Origin: Armillaria gallica
Lineage: Eukaryota; Basidiomycota; Agaricomycetes; Agaricales; Physalacriaceae
Direction of reading: 5' to 3'
Length of the DNA: 64,000 bases
NCBI GenBank assembly: GCA_037576215.1
Contig: JBANDB010000001.1
Coordinates: forward strand, 434,001 to 498,000
The notes below the pieces were generated by a model. It worked only from the letters and a program-made list of their open reading frames with translations. It ran no database searches and was not told the origin of the DNA. The translations under genes were made by a program, and so were the position numbers. Below are positions 12,183 to 23,827 of the stretch, one piece after another. How positions within the stretch are numbered: the stretch's first letter is position 1; each line of letters begins with the position of its first letter.

Positions 12183-13045
12183 AGTAAAAGACGAGTATCA
12201 TGCACTTGACCGGCCGAACTTTTGTCACGGTCTTGGCATGCGCTTTGACGGCATCATATCACCCTCTTTTCAATGTAACTCAATGAGCTTGTCCCGGGCA
12301 ATACCATCTTGTGTATTACAAGCCAGCAGCTCGCTCTCCCACCTAACGGACAAGGTCCGCACACGTTGCTGGCCCATTTCGATGCTAATGAATTGATGCT
12401 GCAGATTTTGCCGGAACGTCTGATGCCTACGTCCGAGCCTCACCAAATCGGTTGACGCCGCTACCACCACTAGGCCAAAGGGCCAGCGAGGGCAGACGAG
12501 GTACGCGTATATTGTGCTACCGGCTCATCTCCAACTGATGGATCGACGGTGCAGATACAGAATCTCCTAGCCCGAGCATACCAAAGCGTCTACGTCTGAT
12601 ATCCAAACTCTCACCAAAAACATCGGGTACGTTACTACTTCATCTTAGCGAATGACAAAACCCATGGCAAATGCAGGTGTCGAATGGCTACGAGCGGAGC
12701 CCATCTTCATCTCGCCATTTCAATGTCTACCAGTCCCACGAAAAGGAAAGATTTCAATGGAATAGTCATGATGCCCTTTACGTTTCAGGAAGGCCGGTCT
12801 GTTTATATCCATCTGCATATCCATCTTGCCAGTAACTACGAGTGTAACGTTGCACTGTTGGCGGTGTCCCTACTATCCAAGGACCCCTCGATTCGTTTAG
12901 CTTCCTATTTTCCCGATCGTCTTCGGCCTTTACATGTATAGCCCGCGTTAATCCAGACGCCTGTTTCATAATCTTAGGCTTGCCGCGTCACGCTGCCACC
13001 ACATCGTCCGATCCTTATCGCTTACCTTATTGTGCGTCGTCTGAA
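12183..13045. repeat. Duplicated relic block, copy 2
   Basis: This is the counterpart of 1-905. Both copies share GACCGGCCGAAC, CTAATGAATTGATGC and a CTTCGGCCTTTA stretch. Frames such as ATGSSPTDxST and the following 60 residues look similar in the two copies but are interrupted by stops in both. Confidence 0.6.
12430..12645 (+). pseudogene. Decayed GST relic (exon 1/intron 1/exon 2 start)
   Basis: GAGGTACGCGTATAT at 12498 matches the donor end of the GST intron at 17264, and the rest of the intron aligns loosely (CATCTCCAACTGATGG against GATCTGAAACTAACTGG). The next frame gives NLLARAYQSVYV against NLPYQTVYVEL in the intact GST. No open GST frame remains. Confidence 0.45.
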
Positions 13046-14058
13046 TGCTTAGATGCCGGCTTTTAGTCCGTTACTGGGGGCCCGGTACAAGAAAGACTTT
13101 CTCTTCCATCCTAACGGCTCTCGGCGACTCGGCTGGAATCTGTCTGGCTGATACTCGAAGAGAGAATTAGGGGGTCGGGCGTCGTTGGGGAGTTACGTGT
13201 CACAGCTATGGCATTCGCCTGTCCAGTGCAGATCTGCGATATTTCCACGACAGATGCAACCAAAATGTACTTCGTCGCCGGGGAATTTTAATCATCCAGA
13301 CATTGTGAAAGGATGTCATTCTGGCATGGTTTACACCACGGTGATACGGATTGGTCTCGCATCTGCATGGGGGAAGAACTCACTGCAGCATTCCTAAGAA
13401 AGGGATCTGTACAATCTTCTTTTTTCACGTTTTGTTGTCACCTCCGACAGCGTCCGGAATTTGAATTTCTGTGTTACCTTTCAACATCGTCTAAATGCAC
13501 GTAGGGATTGCCTTACGAACCCACAAATTATATCAGAGTGGTACCTTTGCAATTACAGCCTTTCAGCGCAATGGTTTACTTATTGCATCGTAGCGAAATA
13601 TTTTGGTTCGAATCCGGGAAGGTCCTTAATGGATTGATACTGTCACTTCAATTTATCGAAGATATTTAATTACTCTATCCAGAACGTAACTTTAAACTAA
13701 CAACCTTCTATGATCTATACAAGCTAAGAAATCAATCTGTATCTGGAAGGGTCCCGCTTGTTTTCAAAACCTAAAGGCATGCGGATCCGTGGGGTAAAAG
13801 CAATGCTTGCCGATCAGGCGTCTGATCATCGAGCGCCACTTGTAGCTTGTAGGAGATGAACATAGTTGTAGCGAAAACAACGATCCAGCACTGAATGACA
13901 TTGGTAACTAAGGTAACTTAAGTCTGGGTCCGACTGCTACAGGATTTTTGACTACTGGTATTGTAATTGAATAAAAAAAATTCTTTCAGGTCGAATGCCA
14001 CTCGTTGTAGGGTTTATGTCCATATACGACTCGGAATGATTGACTGGGTGAATCGAGC
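13046..14058. other. Non-coding stretch with a tRNA-like sequence
   Basis: I see no gene here. At 13561-13625 there is a tRNA-like segment with a box-B sequence, GGTTCGAATCC, followed by GGGAAGGTCC. The rest, including an AT-rich part at 13640-13740, is featureless to me. Confidence 0.4.
13561..13625 (+). repeat. tRNA-derived (SINE-like) sequence
   Basis: The 3' half carries GGTTCGAATCC (pol III box B) within a short T-arm-like hairpin and ends GGTCC. The 5' half, CAGCGCAATGG, resembles a box A. No clean cloverleaf can be drawn, so this is not called as a working tRNA gene. Confidence 0.4.
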
Positions 14059-14592
14059 CTATCGGCCTCCTCGATATTGCATTTCCCCGTAGCAAGAGGG
14101 ACAATACCAGTCGATGTTGGGGGCTGTCATAGATGTTAGCGTGAAAAAACAGGAAAATCGTGATTAGCAAGACATACAATACTGTTCTGGATAGCGAAGG
14201 CTGGGGGCTTTGGGTTAGGAGGAAGGCGATTCGGGCAGACCATCGTATACATACTACTGCCAGCAGGTACGCAGACAGGTCGGCGGTTTGCAGCTTCTAG
14301 GATGAAATGGACTAAATTTGCAATTAGACTCCTCACACCGAACCTAAGAAATGAGACGAAGTTCAAGATGAATTTAATGCAGCACGGTATTTGTCGTACG
14401 AGTTCTTCGGGCTACGTATGTTAGCGACGATTATAGAACGACAGCACCCGGTATATTGGAATGACGATGACATACGAGGTTGACGGTATGGCCACAGCGA
14501 AGGTAGACATTCCTGACGCTGTAGAAAATCAATGAGCAAAGGCTAGAGCAGATGCGGTGGCGGTGGTAAGCTTACTGGCGGCGGCGACACAT
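14059..14592 (-). CDS. P3: small Cys/His-rich protein, six exons
   Basis: This is an intact gene of 82 aa. Exons are 14592-14576, 14518-14476, 14411-14400 (micro-exon, PEEL), 14343-14255, 14200-14178 and 14123-14059, with five GT-AG introns of 54-64 nt. The exon lengths (17, 43, 12, 89, 23, 65 nt) equal those of P1 exactly. The protein begins MCRRRHVRNVYLRCGHTVNL and contains VRCEESNCKFSPFHP, TCLRTCWQYLRYPEQYSPN and WYCPSC, ending MQYRGGR. All twelve conserved Cys/His positions of the family are present. It is closest to P1. The equivalent of the upstream TATA is degraded (CTTTTTAAG near 14673), so expression may be weaker. Function is unknown. Confidence 0.87.
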
Positions 14593-15815
14593 TATATTTG
14601 CGCGAAAGGGGCGAAGGGGAGGTCAAAACAGTGGGCAAGAAAATGAAGAATGGCACCAGAGATAGGACTCGCTTTTTAAGCAAAAGGTCAAAAATTATGC
14701 TATTTTATGGGAAGCCGAGACCGCCGATAGTAACTGACAGTGACTCGGGATTTTAATATAGTTAGAGTCATAGTACTCATACGGATCAGCAGCAGAGAGC
14801 GCGCTGCCAAATCCATCACGGGGGGCCATCAAGGCCGACTACCTCATACGGCGAGCAAGAAATTCGGCCGGAGCATGCTAGGTTGTCTCTCAAGACAGAG
14901 GAACAGACGTTGGTGGTGCTACGTTTCAGTTCTAGACTATACATAAACACTTTCAAGCGCGCAGAAACAAAGGGGATTGTTCAGTCATGGCAGGGAGACC
15001 ATGGGTATAGGCGAAGATCCATAACTATGTATTTCGATTCATATCAATGTTCGCGCGGTTCCGAGCTGCATTGTTGAAGCGAGAGTCATTCCTATTCTGA
15101 ATCCAAAGGCATCCAGCATGTAGCAGAACTGGCCGCCAGTGAACACAAAGATATTCCGTGTTGAGCGGCAGCATGACTCTGTAATTGGTGTACGAAAGAG
15201 CCAAAACCGAGAGTGTACATTGTATTTCTTGGGACCGCATACCGGTTGTCTAAACTCTAAACTCTTAGCTATCTGTGTCGCCCAAGTTAATACCTTGTCA
15301 GCGGGCGAGAAAGCTGGGAGGCTGTGAGAGAGTGCCGTGAGGTAGCTGTTGGATTTCCGCTGAGCATGGTGTTGGTGACGTGCAGAGAAACACTGGTGAT
15401 GGTCGATGAAGAAGAACCTGTCCACTTGATAGCTGTACTGAAGAGTTGGAGTATCATTCGGAATATGAACACGCGAATTACCGGGTAGTCCTCTGCCACG
15501 TGCACATTCACATTTGCTCTTCACCACCACCACCACCACGACGGACCAACACCGACGGGCATCACGAAGCGTACCATAGAACATTTCACAGGACTCGTGA
15601 TACCATACGTGTTTTTCGACGTATCGGAGGCAGATATCCAACGGGGATGTCGCAGTAGCACCTCTCGTTCTCTTCGTAAAGCGCGCTGTTTCTCTCTTGC
15701 GGTTACCGAAACTTCGACTCATCGATATCCAGAATATGGTTCCAATGCATAAATTAAAGCCAGACATGTCCCGGACGCTCCCCGCGGCCGTCAGAGCCGA
15801 CCACATGGCCAACGT
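14593..15815. other. P3 upstream flank, no supported gene
   Basis: This flank is homologous to the regions after P1 and P2 but more diverged. It contains a (CAC)n run at about 15524-15540. A long minus-strand open frame (15039-15812) crosses this run and encodes seven valines in a row. I do not accept it as a gene. Confidence 0.4.
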
Positions 15816-16269
15816 TTGAAGGAAAAGCCGGCGTCGATGACAAAGGCGCAGAAGGGAGATAATAATGTTAACGTCGTCATCTCAGAGGCTAGCGGGAAGG
15901 CTGCGAATACGTACGTCGATTATTTCTTTTCACTATCAGTGAGCTCGAAGGTCGAACATAACAATCTTCCCTTCAGTGACATCACGCGTGGTTTCCCCAG
16001 CATTCTTGATCTCCCGCAACGGGTTCTTGTCGCGGTGTAGATGCTACATGGGTTCTTCACGATCGTCGAGCTACCGCCGGATTCCTGTGCAGCGGGAGTT
16101 GGTCGCCGCCGTCGTAGAGGACCCGGGAGCGAGCACTTCGGTGTCTTACATTTTGGACGAATTTCACGGACCATTCAGATCCTACAGTTGGGACAACTAC
16201 GCCCTGGCTTCGCCCGGTGCCGGGGGACCTCGTAATGGAGCATACATGCAGGGCCTGAATATTGACTAG
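15816..16269 (+). CDS. Candidate two-exon small gene, unidentified
   Basis: Two adjacent plus-strand frames look protein-like. The first (15816-16038) ends ...ITRGFPSILDLPQRVLVA. The second (to 16269) reads LVAAVVEDPGASTSV then YILDEFHGPFRSYSW and stops after MQGLNID. They are in different frames, so an intron of roughly 40 nt starting at GTGTAGATGC (16036) would be needed to join them. No domain is recognised and no second copy was found. It could be chance coding-like sequence. Confidence 0.22.
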
Positions 16270-17192
16270 AACTGCTGGAAAAAACAAGGAATAGGTGCGT
16301 GTCCATTATTATCTCGTGGACACCCAATCTTATAGTCAAGGCTAGGTGTGACCACCTGCTTCACTTTTTTCAGTCAGAGGAGATGAAGACTATCGTATAC
16401 CTGGCCAGACATCTTCCGTTTCCACAACGTATGACGCCAGTCTTGGCATGCGTGTAGACGGCCATTCACTATCAAGTGCTATTAGTTCGTCCTTATCAGC
16501 AACAAGGCCATTACCTCACTGCCCGGGCGATGCTATGCTATCCTGTTAACAGCGCGTTTACTCAGCGGTACGCGTATATTCCGTCACTGGCTTATCCCGA
16601 ATTGACAAAACGATGTTGTAGATACTGTCCGTTTCAGACGTCGAAAAAGGATACCACCAATACGAAGCGCGATGGCATCTTTCCATCAATTGGGACCCTG
16701 CGCTGGGAACAACACCACAGCACCAAGACCGTCGCCTATCGCAATTTGAAGGACTGTACCAAAATACCACCGCCTACGCTTGGACTCCGTGAGCAACTGT
16801 TGGTATGATACCACACGCATGATACGCGAGCGTGACCAAATCTTCTCGCCTCGAAAATGGCGCATACATGCAGTGTCGGTGCCAACATCGTATTCAGTTG
16901 TGAAATGGTTCGTCACCATTTTAACCTTGCAGGCGATGAATCTCATGGTAATATAGATCGCTGTAAACAACGAAGTCTCATCAAACACTGGCGCCACCAT
17001 GCTCTCCTCCGCAGTCTTGGACTGCATGGACGTGGATATCGAATGAGCGACCATGAAACATGCATCCGCAGTAACCTCGCAGAAATGACAAAGACCTGCC
17101 TGCTGGATTATTCACGCTAATTACTTAGTAAGTCTCGCCAGAACTCTTACGATATAGCCCAAGCTGAATGGCATTCCCTGCACACTCCCAGC
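16270..17192. other. Upstream region of the intact GST
   Basis: This is part of the duplicated module. The segment ACTTAGTAAGTCTC (17123) through GCATGATTAC also precedes the GST copy at 47.5 kb, and parts of it precede the copies at 34.6 and 41.0 kb. At 16568 a GGTACGCGTATAT again resembles the GST intron start, so a further very old relic may lie at 16.5-16.8 kb. No gene is seen. Confidence 0.4.
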
Positions 17193-17974
17193 ATGATTAC
17201 TCTATACGACCTTCCGTCCAAGGCGGCCAATTCTCCGGGGACTATGATTACCTGGCGGACCAGGTACGCGTATATCTCGCTGCAGGCGCGATCTGAAACT
17301 AACTGGTCAATGTTAGGTATGCTCTAAACCTGAGAAATCTGCCCTACCAGACTGTCTATGTCGAGCTGCCAGACGTCGAGGCTCTCGCCAAAAAGATCGG
17401 CGCCTCGCCCACTAGCACGAAGCCCGATGGTATCTCACCCTTTTACACCATACCCATCATCCAAGACGACACCACTGGTGCGATCGTCTCCGACTCTGCT
17501 GCCATAGCGGCCTACCTCGACAAAACATACCCCTCCTCCGGGCCCGTGCTCATCCCAACCGGGACGATGACCCTTCAGCTCGCTTTCGCCGATGCAGTCA
17601 ATGACGCCTTCAACCATCTCCGGTTGCCTCTATTTTATTCGGACATGGTAGTGACGATGAATGACCGGACGACAGTCTATATGAGAGAGAAGTTTTCCAA
17701 GCTGGAAGCTCCGGAGGGCGAGGAGCGGGAGAAGTTGTGGACTCTGACGAGGGAGAACCTGGGAAAGATGAATAGGTGGTTCGAAGGGAGTGTGGGGGAG
17801 TTTGTTCTGGGGAGTGAACCGTGTTTTGCTGATACGGCGATTTGTGGATTTTTGTGGCTCACGAGGAGGGTGGCTGGAGAGGAGAGCGAAGAGTGGAAAG
17901 ACATTGCCTCTTGGAATGACGGCCGGTGGGGAAGATACGTGGAGAGCTTCAAGCTGTATGAGAAAATTCTGTAG
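17193..17974 (+). CDS. Glutathione S-transferase (fungal etherase-like/GSTFuA type)
   Basis: This is an intact two-exon gene of 242 aa. Exon 1 is 17193-17263, the intron 17264-17316 (53 nt, GT-AG, with a CTAAC branch site) and exon 2 17317-17974. The N-terminus MITLYDLPSKAANSPGTM followed by WRTRYALNLRNLPYQTVYVE matches the thioredoxin-fold start of fungal etherase-like GSTs. KPDGISPFYTIPII and IVSDSAAIAAYLDKTYP form the glutathione-binding half (about residues 55-100). The C-terminal helical half ends with CFADTAICGFLWLTRRV and EEWKDIASWNDGRWGRYVES. The family conjugates glutathione to electrophiles or cleaves ethers. The exact substrate and the catalytic residue cannot be assigned. It is the only unbroken GST of at least four copies in the window. 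Confidence 0.93.
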
Positions 17975-20055
17975 GCAAGGACGTCGAAGGACCACCCAGT
18001 TCCACCACTCGCAGATTCTTTCAATCAAAGAGACATCTCGATTTCGCCATTGTTTGCTCATAATTCCTCAGCGCCTTCCCGAAGGACTGCTGTCAGACTT
18101 GCGCCTTTGATTACCCCGCATTTCTTTCACCCGTGAGGACCGACTCTTCCGATATACCGGTCTGTCAAAGATTGTAAGCAAAAGTCAGAGTCCGTCCTTT
18201 ACACACGGTCCTTGGTCGCAATCCCGGTATCTTCCCAAGACTCGATCGGAGGTGCGACGGGCTCATTCAAGGGCCGACAACGCGCTTTGCCTTTGGAGTT
18301 TGGCACGCTATGAAAAACCAGTTCTCTGTGACAAATTGACCACTCTCCCGGTAAACGTCGAAAAGAACCCACCAAATCATCCAAACGATATACGATCCAG
18401 GGCTGTTCCCATTGACCTCGTCCCGTTCTGTTTTACCTTTCAACAGATTAAAAATGTGCTGGTTGTACCGTCACGTGCGTATCGATTGCACCGTTCGGAG
18501 GGTTATAGACGAGGTGACCATCAGTTCGCAAGGGCCCTTTGACGTGGCTGCTCTATCACGTTGTAGCGAACCTCAGTTCGAACCTGAGAAGGTCCATTCG
18601 GAGCCGACCGTTTGGTTTTTTTTCTGAATTCCGATCCAACTTCTGACAGTATCCTTCTAGTATCGACATTGGACAAGGCTTGCCTTTTGTATTTTCAACT
18701 GTCCCACTCATTTGAAGTCCAAAGAAGGCACGCGGAGCCGTCATCAATACTTTTCTTCTCTTCACGAGAACTCAATCTGAGTACGATGGTCATGTTGCAG
18801 TTCTAATCTCTCGCTTTCCTCGGACCGCAAGTATATGCCAGCATTGGTTTTTTCAACAAAACTACAAAACTGGTGAATAGCTCTGCCTTCAGGAACAAGC
18901 GCTTGGTCCAAACCGACATTCAACGAGAGAAGTCAATCTGACGACAACGTATTGCGAAGATAGAACTTGAAGGCACGGAGGTGATGCGACGATGTCGGCC
19001 TGCTTCGTGATGCCCGGCCCTCAGGCTTGTCGGGGAGGTGAGTATGTTCCGTCTCACGATATTGTTTATGAGGCAATGCGAATTCAACTAGATTCCTTTT
19101 CTGACGTGTTGTAATACAGCCAATACATGTCTTCAGAGTAACTTTCCGACTTCGGACGATGACCGCCGGCTATCATTGAACCACCGGAACATGCCAGCCT
19201 ATTGGCATTCCGTAACATTAGACAACGCAATTTATTGTAGCCGGATATCATAATTCCGAGATCATCGTTCTTACGACAGCTTCCTACTAAAGGTGATCAC
19301 GATGTGCAAATGGATCGCGATGTGCAAATTTTAGTTTTTAGCACGTTCTAGCAAGTTATTGGCTTCGGAGTTTTTTTTGACAGCTCAATGAATCTATATA
19401 ACTAATATTGCACAAGAATTTTATTTGTAGGGTTAGAGGAAGCCTTGCGAGGCAGCGAAAACTGGTCGAAATTGGCCTTTGTAAGGACCGGCTACCTCCG
19501 GTTTCACATTCGTAGCATTGAACAGCCTCGGAATGACTTGGGGGCATGATTAAGGCTTATTATAAGAGTTAAAAACAGAAAAAAGCGGGCCTGTAGCTGG
19601 AGGGATGCACGAAAAATGAGAGATACATTGAATTCAGCGTTACAAGATGTGACAATTTCAACGTCCGCTCTGCCGCTCTTCGGTGCCAATTGCAGCATGA
19701 ACGTGTTTCCTTGTGAGCAAGCCGTAACCGGCAATGTCGGACCTCCAATTTCACCGTGACATTTGCTGTGACGAAAATTTGCATATAGCGATTTTTTGAC
19801 ACTTGCACCTCGGCCACCGTCCGATGCTTGCTCTACTGAACGAAATCCCCAAGGATATTTACCTTAGCATCGGAACACATTTAGGAAGATACGGTTAAAA
19901 GTTCTAAGGAAACAGAGCCCAGGTGAGAGCTACAGAAAATCATTTATCGAAAATTTGCATTTCCCGACCACCCATAGTATGTTTAACTCTTGGACATCTG
20001 GACTCTGCAACTGATCGCAATTTGATTGACTTCTTTTTGGATTCTGCATTTTATT
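17975..20055. other. Region between the GST and P4
   Basis: I see no supported gene. Its middle includes a tRNA-like element (18532-18596). The part from about 19130 onward corresponds to sequence that directly follows the truncated GSTs at 34.98 and 41.37 kb, as shown by the shared GTAGCCGGATATCATAA near 19239 and 35043. The stretch 19.35-19.85 kb has short minus-strand frames only. Confidence 0.45.
18532..18596 (+). repeat. tRNA-derived (SINE-like) sequence
   Basis: The 65-nt element starts GGGCCCTTTG and ends GAAGGTCCA. These ends can pair as an acceptor stem with one mismatch. The T-arm CTCAG/TTCGAAC/CTGAG is perfect. The length is too short for a normal tRNA, so I read it as a tRNA-derived repeat or pseudogene. 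Confidence 0.5.
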
Positions 20056-20274
20056 TCATTGAGTCGATATGATTAACTCGCTACTAAAACGCAGTGGAGG
20101 TACAGACTCTCTCAGAGGTTCATGGATCTCTTTTCCTGACATATCGACGCGGGCTGTGTAGTTCACTTCAAGTTGACCATTGACGTATATAGAAACCTCT
20201 GCAACACGTCCCGCCCGAGTCCGAAGGGGATAACATGTGAGTGTTAGATAGCCATTGATCGGACGCGTGGGCAT
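20056..20274 (-). CDS. Candidate 72-aa protein downstream of P4
   Basis: An ATG at 20274 opens a 72-codon frame starting MPTRPINGYLTLTCYPLRTR and ending SELIISTQ. A TTATATAA box lies about 40 nt upstream (20313-20320). The same TATA-like motif recurs at 49.38 and 54.69 kb. In the duplicate blocks at 36.1 and 41.8 kb the ATG is ACG and the frame is broken, so only this copy could be functional. No domain is recognised, and the absence of intact paralogs argues for caution. Confidence 0.3.
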   Translation of the reverse strand: MPTRPINGYLTLTCYPLRTRAGRVAEVSIYVNGQLEVNYTARVDMSGKEIHEPLRESVPPLRFSSELIISTQ

Positions 20275-20526
20275 TCTTTGCTCGGATGCCAGGTAACTGG
20301 AAAGATATTCAATTATATAAAACCGATGATTGGATCGGTTGATGTAGTAAATCAGGCACGAAGGCAGTTCTACCAGTAAGTGGCTAGAAGCGCACACTGA
20401 GGCCGTGAGCGTTGCTAGTAGTGGTGCGCATGAACCCATCCAGATTGACAAAACTCTAGCTTCTGCGCTATCCTTCAACTGCATACGTTTGTTTGATACG
20501 AAGTCAAGCTTGTGCTTCGTGAGTTG

Positions 20527-21041
20527 TCAGCAGACTTGGTTTGGCAGGCAGCAACTGCAGGTGGGACAATACGAGTCGATGTGGGGGGCTGTAGAGAAGG
20601 TTAGCAGTGAAGAATAGAAATATAGAAGCGATTAAAGTCGCACAGTACTGTTCAGGAAAGCGACGACTGTAATAGATCAGTTACTATGAAGCCGTAGTGC
20701 CAGATGGTCCAGGACTTACTATTGCCAACAGGTCTGCCGACAAGCTGGCAGTTTGCAGCTCGCACGATGGAAAAGGCTGAACTTGCAGTTGGACTGCTCG
20801 CATCGAATCTAGAAAGACGCAAAAAATGAGAGAAATGCAGCGCGCATAGAAATGCATTGCCGTACATATTCTTCGGGCTAAGTTGTTGGAGGTCAGCAAA
20901 GGTTTATATGTTTGGATACAAAGGACACACAAGACTGAAAGCATGACCGCATCGGATGTAGACATTCCTGACTCTGAAAAACAAGTTATTGGGAGAGCAG
21001 ATGCAGCAGTAAGATGTAGCTCACTGGCGACGGTGGCACAT
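20527..21041 (-). CDS. P4: small Cys/His-rich protein, six exons
   Basis: This is an intact gene of 81 aa. Exons are 21041-21025, 20973-20931, 20877-20866 (micro-exon, PEEY), 20808-20720, 20666-20644 and 20588-20527. All introns are GT-AG and 51-57 nt. The protein begins MCHRRQVRNVYIRCGHAFSL and contains IRCEQSNCKFSLFHRASCK, RQTCWQYRRFPEQYSPHID and YCPTC, ending CCLPNQVC, with extra C-terminal cysteines unlike the other copies. All family Cys/His positions are kept. It lies in the same orientation as YKT6, 1.6 kb downstream of it. A TATA-like box lies at 21130. Function is unknown, and zinc binding is inferred from residue spacing only. Confidence 0.87.
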
Positions 21042-21129
21042 CGTAATAGAGTGGAGGAGGGGGATAAGGGTTTATTGAGATGCTGAAAGGCAAGTGGAAG
21101 GATGGAGGAGGCCACGGTCGACCTTCCTG

Positions 21130-21137
21130 TTTATAAA
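21130..21137 (-). promoter_or_regulatory. TATA-like box of P4
   Basis: TTTATAAA lies about 90 nt upstream of the P4 ATG, in the same relative position as in P5, P6 and P7. Confidence 0.55.
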
Positions 21138-21499
21138 CTAGCAAGGGTCGGGCCCGCGTATCAAGTCGTGCGTCATGGAGATAAAGTTAAGTTACCGTAT
21201 TTACGGCAGAAAAGTTTGACACATCGAGTACTTCTGTTCAAAGCACAGCAGAAGGGGCCTGATGTATCAGTCAATCAGAGTTACAAGCCATGCTAATGGT
21301 AACAAGTTGGTCATGAACAGCATTGAATCACTTGAAAGCGGTACCATTTTACCGTCGATTCGGCATTATGGGACCAACAAGTATAGGGAAGGTTGGAAAG
21401 TTGAGCAACCAGTGGAGTCGACTTGTCGCTGTGAAAATTCTTGGCACAATCATTGAGAACTTGATCCATGTTGGATCGTACGTTTATGCGTGAGAAACG

Positions 21500-22475
21500 A
21501 TGAATTAGAAGGGACATTCAGAATCAGAAAAGAAATCGATGTTCACGATGATTTGGTCAGAAAGAAATATCGGGGTTACAACTCGAACGTTGGGACTTGC
21601 AAAGCTGCGTGCGAGGGTTCTAATATAACCATAAATGCCGTGCTAAGATCAAAAGCCGAAGGCCGGCGGCTCTTAGTAAGGTTCCCTTTTACCCAGACGA
21701 CTTCGAATTCGGTAAAACTGCTGATCTCGGGGCTTCTAAAGTGAGCGCGAACATCCAAACAATGGGAGCGTTTGTGAAATTAGCTGGACGACGCTCACGG
21801 TAAGAGATACGAGGAACAAAGAAGTCTTGCGAGTGTACGATTTGAGAGAAGTCCATTAAAGCATATTCGCTCTTGGGATCACATGTACGAGTAGTCTAAC
21901 GGCCTCACCAGAGGACAAGCACGGGGTCCATCGTCAACTCGAAACCGAAATCGGAGGTAGCTGTCAATGTGTAGACCTCGTTTCACAGGGGACTTTAGAT
22001 GTCCTAGTGCTACACTGATGATGCCCACTGAACATCTTGTGTACAGCATGTACGATAGGTACGTGTGAAGAAAAAAAAGAGCATCGGACTAGTTTATGAA
22101 GCGAGCTGGAGACTTTCAAAGGTGCCGTCAAGTGGTTCGGAGATCACCAGAATACTAGCCGAGGACTGAAGCCATCGAGAGTAACCTAACTTGCAAGTCG
22201 GCTATGTTGGTCAGAGTAAAAGCCGAAGACCGACTTGACCGGTCCCATTTTTCCTAACTGACGAAAGAACAGCAAACAACGAGAATCTCAGGCCTAGTAC
22301 TCAACGTCAACAGTTTCTAAACATTAACGTTTAGAAGTTGAAAACATAGAAGTTCGGGCGGTGTTTGCGGAAGGGAACATCTTGGGTGAGAAGTTCGCTC
22401 TTTCGTGCGAGACTGTACACGCTCCCAGACGGCGATAGAGCCGTCGCGATCATTCATAAGTAAAGTCGACCGGCC
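21500..22475. repeat. Block B, first half (unit 1)
   Basis: This block is homologous to 37400-38215, 43080-43780, 50500-51300 and 55600-56000. Minus-strand frames such as SPEISSFTEFEVVW are recognisable in several copies but shift or stop in each, so I treat it as a decayed conserved block. It ends at CGATCATTCATAAG (22458), corresponding to 38205. Confidence 0.55.
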
Positions 22476-22618
22476 GCATTACTCCATAATGGGTCATGGC
22501 CATGATGGTAATTATCAGCAAAATCCATGAACATCTGTACATGTAGAGGGTATCTGTGTATACAAGATAGAGGTGAGAAGAGAAAAATATGAGAAAATGA
22601 CATTGATAGTTTAAACCT

Positions 22619-23365
22619 TCACATAATGACGCAGCAGTTGTTCTGCTTGGAGGGCGTCAATATGTTAGCAAAACATAATGCATGATATGAGCAGACCTTC
22701 TTGGTTGTCTTGTAAAACATTTTACTGTGAGTAGAAAGCGCAGTGGATCTATCTACAAGATTGTCTAGTTTCTCGCCACGCTGTAAGACAGACTCGATCG
22801 TCTTATGCTGCATATAGCTTCAGACTGCCGTGTATAAGTGAGCGACGGAGACGCACAAGTACGATCTGGGTCTCATCTAGTTCCTGTTGGACCCTCATGA
22901 TGGTGTCGGCCTGCCTGGGATCCTGATACTTCTGAAGGTAGGTATTGATGTCGGGGAAAGAAATGGATGAAGAATCGCCAAACGATGATTGGGGAACTTT
23001 GGCTATGAAGTCGTCCAGCAGCTTTGAGAGAAGGGAAAAGGCGGGCCGGACAGGATATTCCTGATCAGTAATAATGACGCCTAATGATGAGATCGAGGAA
23101 GGTTATCCAAGGACGAGTCAGGCATACCTGCCAGCTGCTCAGCACCACCTCTATTGTATACGTGGGCAGTGTAGTTATTCTCCTGGATGCTCTGCCGTTG
23201 GCCCTGTGCAGTACGCTCTGCAACAGTTCTGGAGAAGAAGGTCATGAATTCTCCAACTGAGCCTTTCTGATAGAAAGAATAGGACGAGAGGTCGTGGGCA
23301 CTGCTGAGCACAGTGGATTTCCCGCTTGGAGGCGCCAGAATTACAGAGATGGAAAAGACTTTCAT
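22619..23365 (-). CDS. YKT6: YKT6-type longin SNARE
   Basis: This is an intact four-exon gene of 199 aa. Exons are 23365-23128, 23080-22857, 22807-22697 and 22645-22619, with GT-AG introns of 47, 49 and 51 nt and phases that join perfectly. The N-terminal longin domain starts [13 protein letters not shown] and includes [33 protein letters not shown] and [15 protein letters not shown] linker contains [12 protein letters not shown]. The SNARE motif runs from [12 protein letters not shown] through [20 protein letters not shown]. The C-terminus NNCCVIM is the double-cysteine site for palmitoylation and farnesylation that anchors YKT6 to membranes in place of a transmembrane segment. YKT6 acts in ER-Golgi, endosomal, vacuolar and autophagosome fusion. 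It is a single-copy housekeeping gene and the best anchor for orienting this repeat-rich window. Confidence 0.97.
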
Positions 23366-23827
23366 CGTAACGCGTTCGAGTTGATGGTGATTGGGTGCCA
23401 GTGACTGACTGACGTGTGCTTGTCTGTGCCTGACAATCACCATCGGCCCGGGTTCCTAATTTGGACGTGTGTTGAACAAACGTGTTGCGAACGTTCATCT
23501 AAAACGCGTCACTCGACTTTGGTTCTGGGCGGGACAATCGATTACGTAGAACATACTCCCCTTGGCAATGCCTAAGCCACAGTTATCTCAGAGCGGCGTG
23601 CGGCAAGGCTGCAGGTTGAATTCAACGAGAACAGATGGGTTTGAGTCCCTGACGACAAAGAGGAGTATTTGGCCCGCTGGGCAAGGAGAAAAGAGACATT
23701 GGCGAGATTATCATGGCTGCTGGCGGAGATGTACGTGCACTCTATATGCTACGCTCAATCACTGCATTGAGAACCGACGGTTTCGAACAGGTCCGGCTGC
23801 GCGCCTGAGCCCGCCAAACTTCGACCG
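23366..23827. other. YKT6 upstream region
   Basis: This stretch presumably contains the YKT6 promoter. An open + frame (23562-23855) shows no recognisable product. Nothing else is supported. Confidence 0.4.

Noticed and set aside
15039..15812. Minus-strand 257-codon open frame
   Set aside because: It crosses a (CAC)n microsatellite giving seven valines, lacks any domain and is not conserved in the related flanks of P1 and P2. Length alone does not support it.
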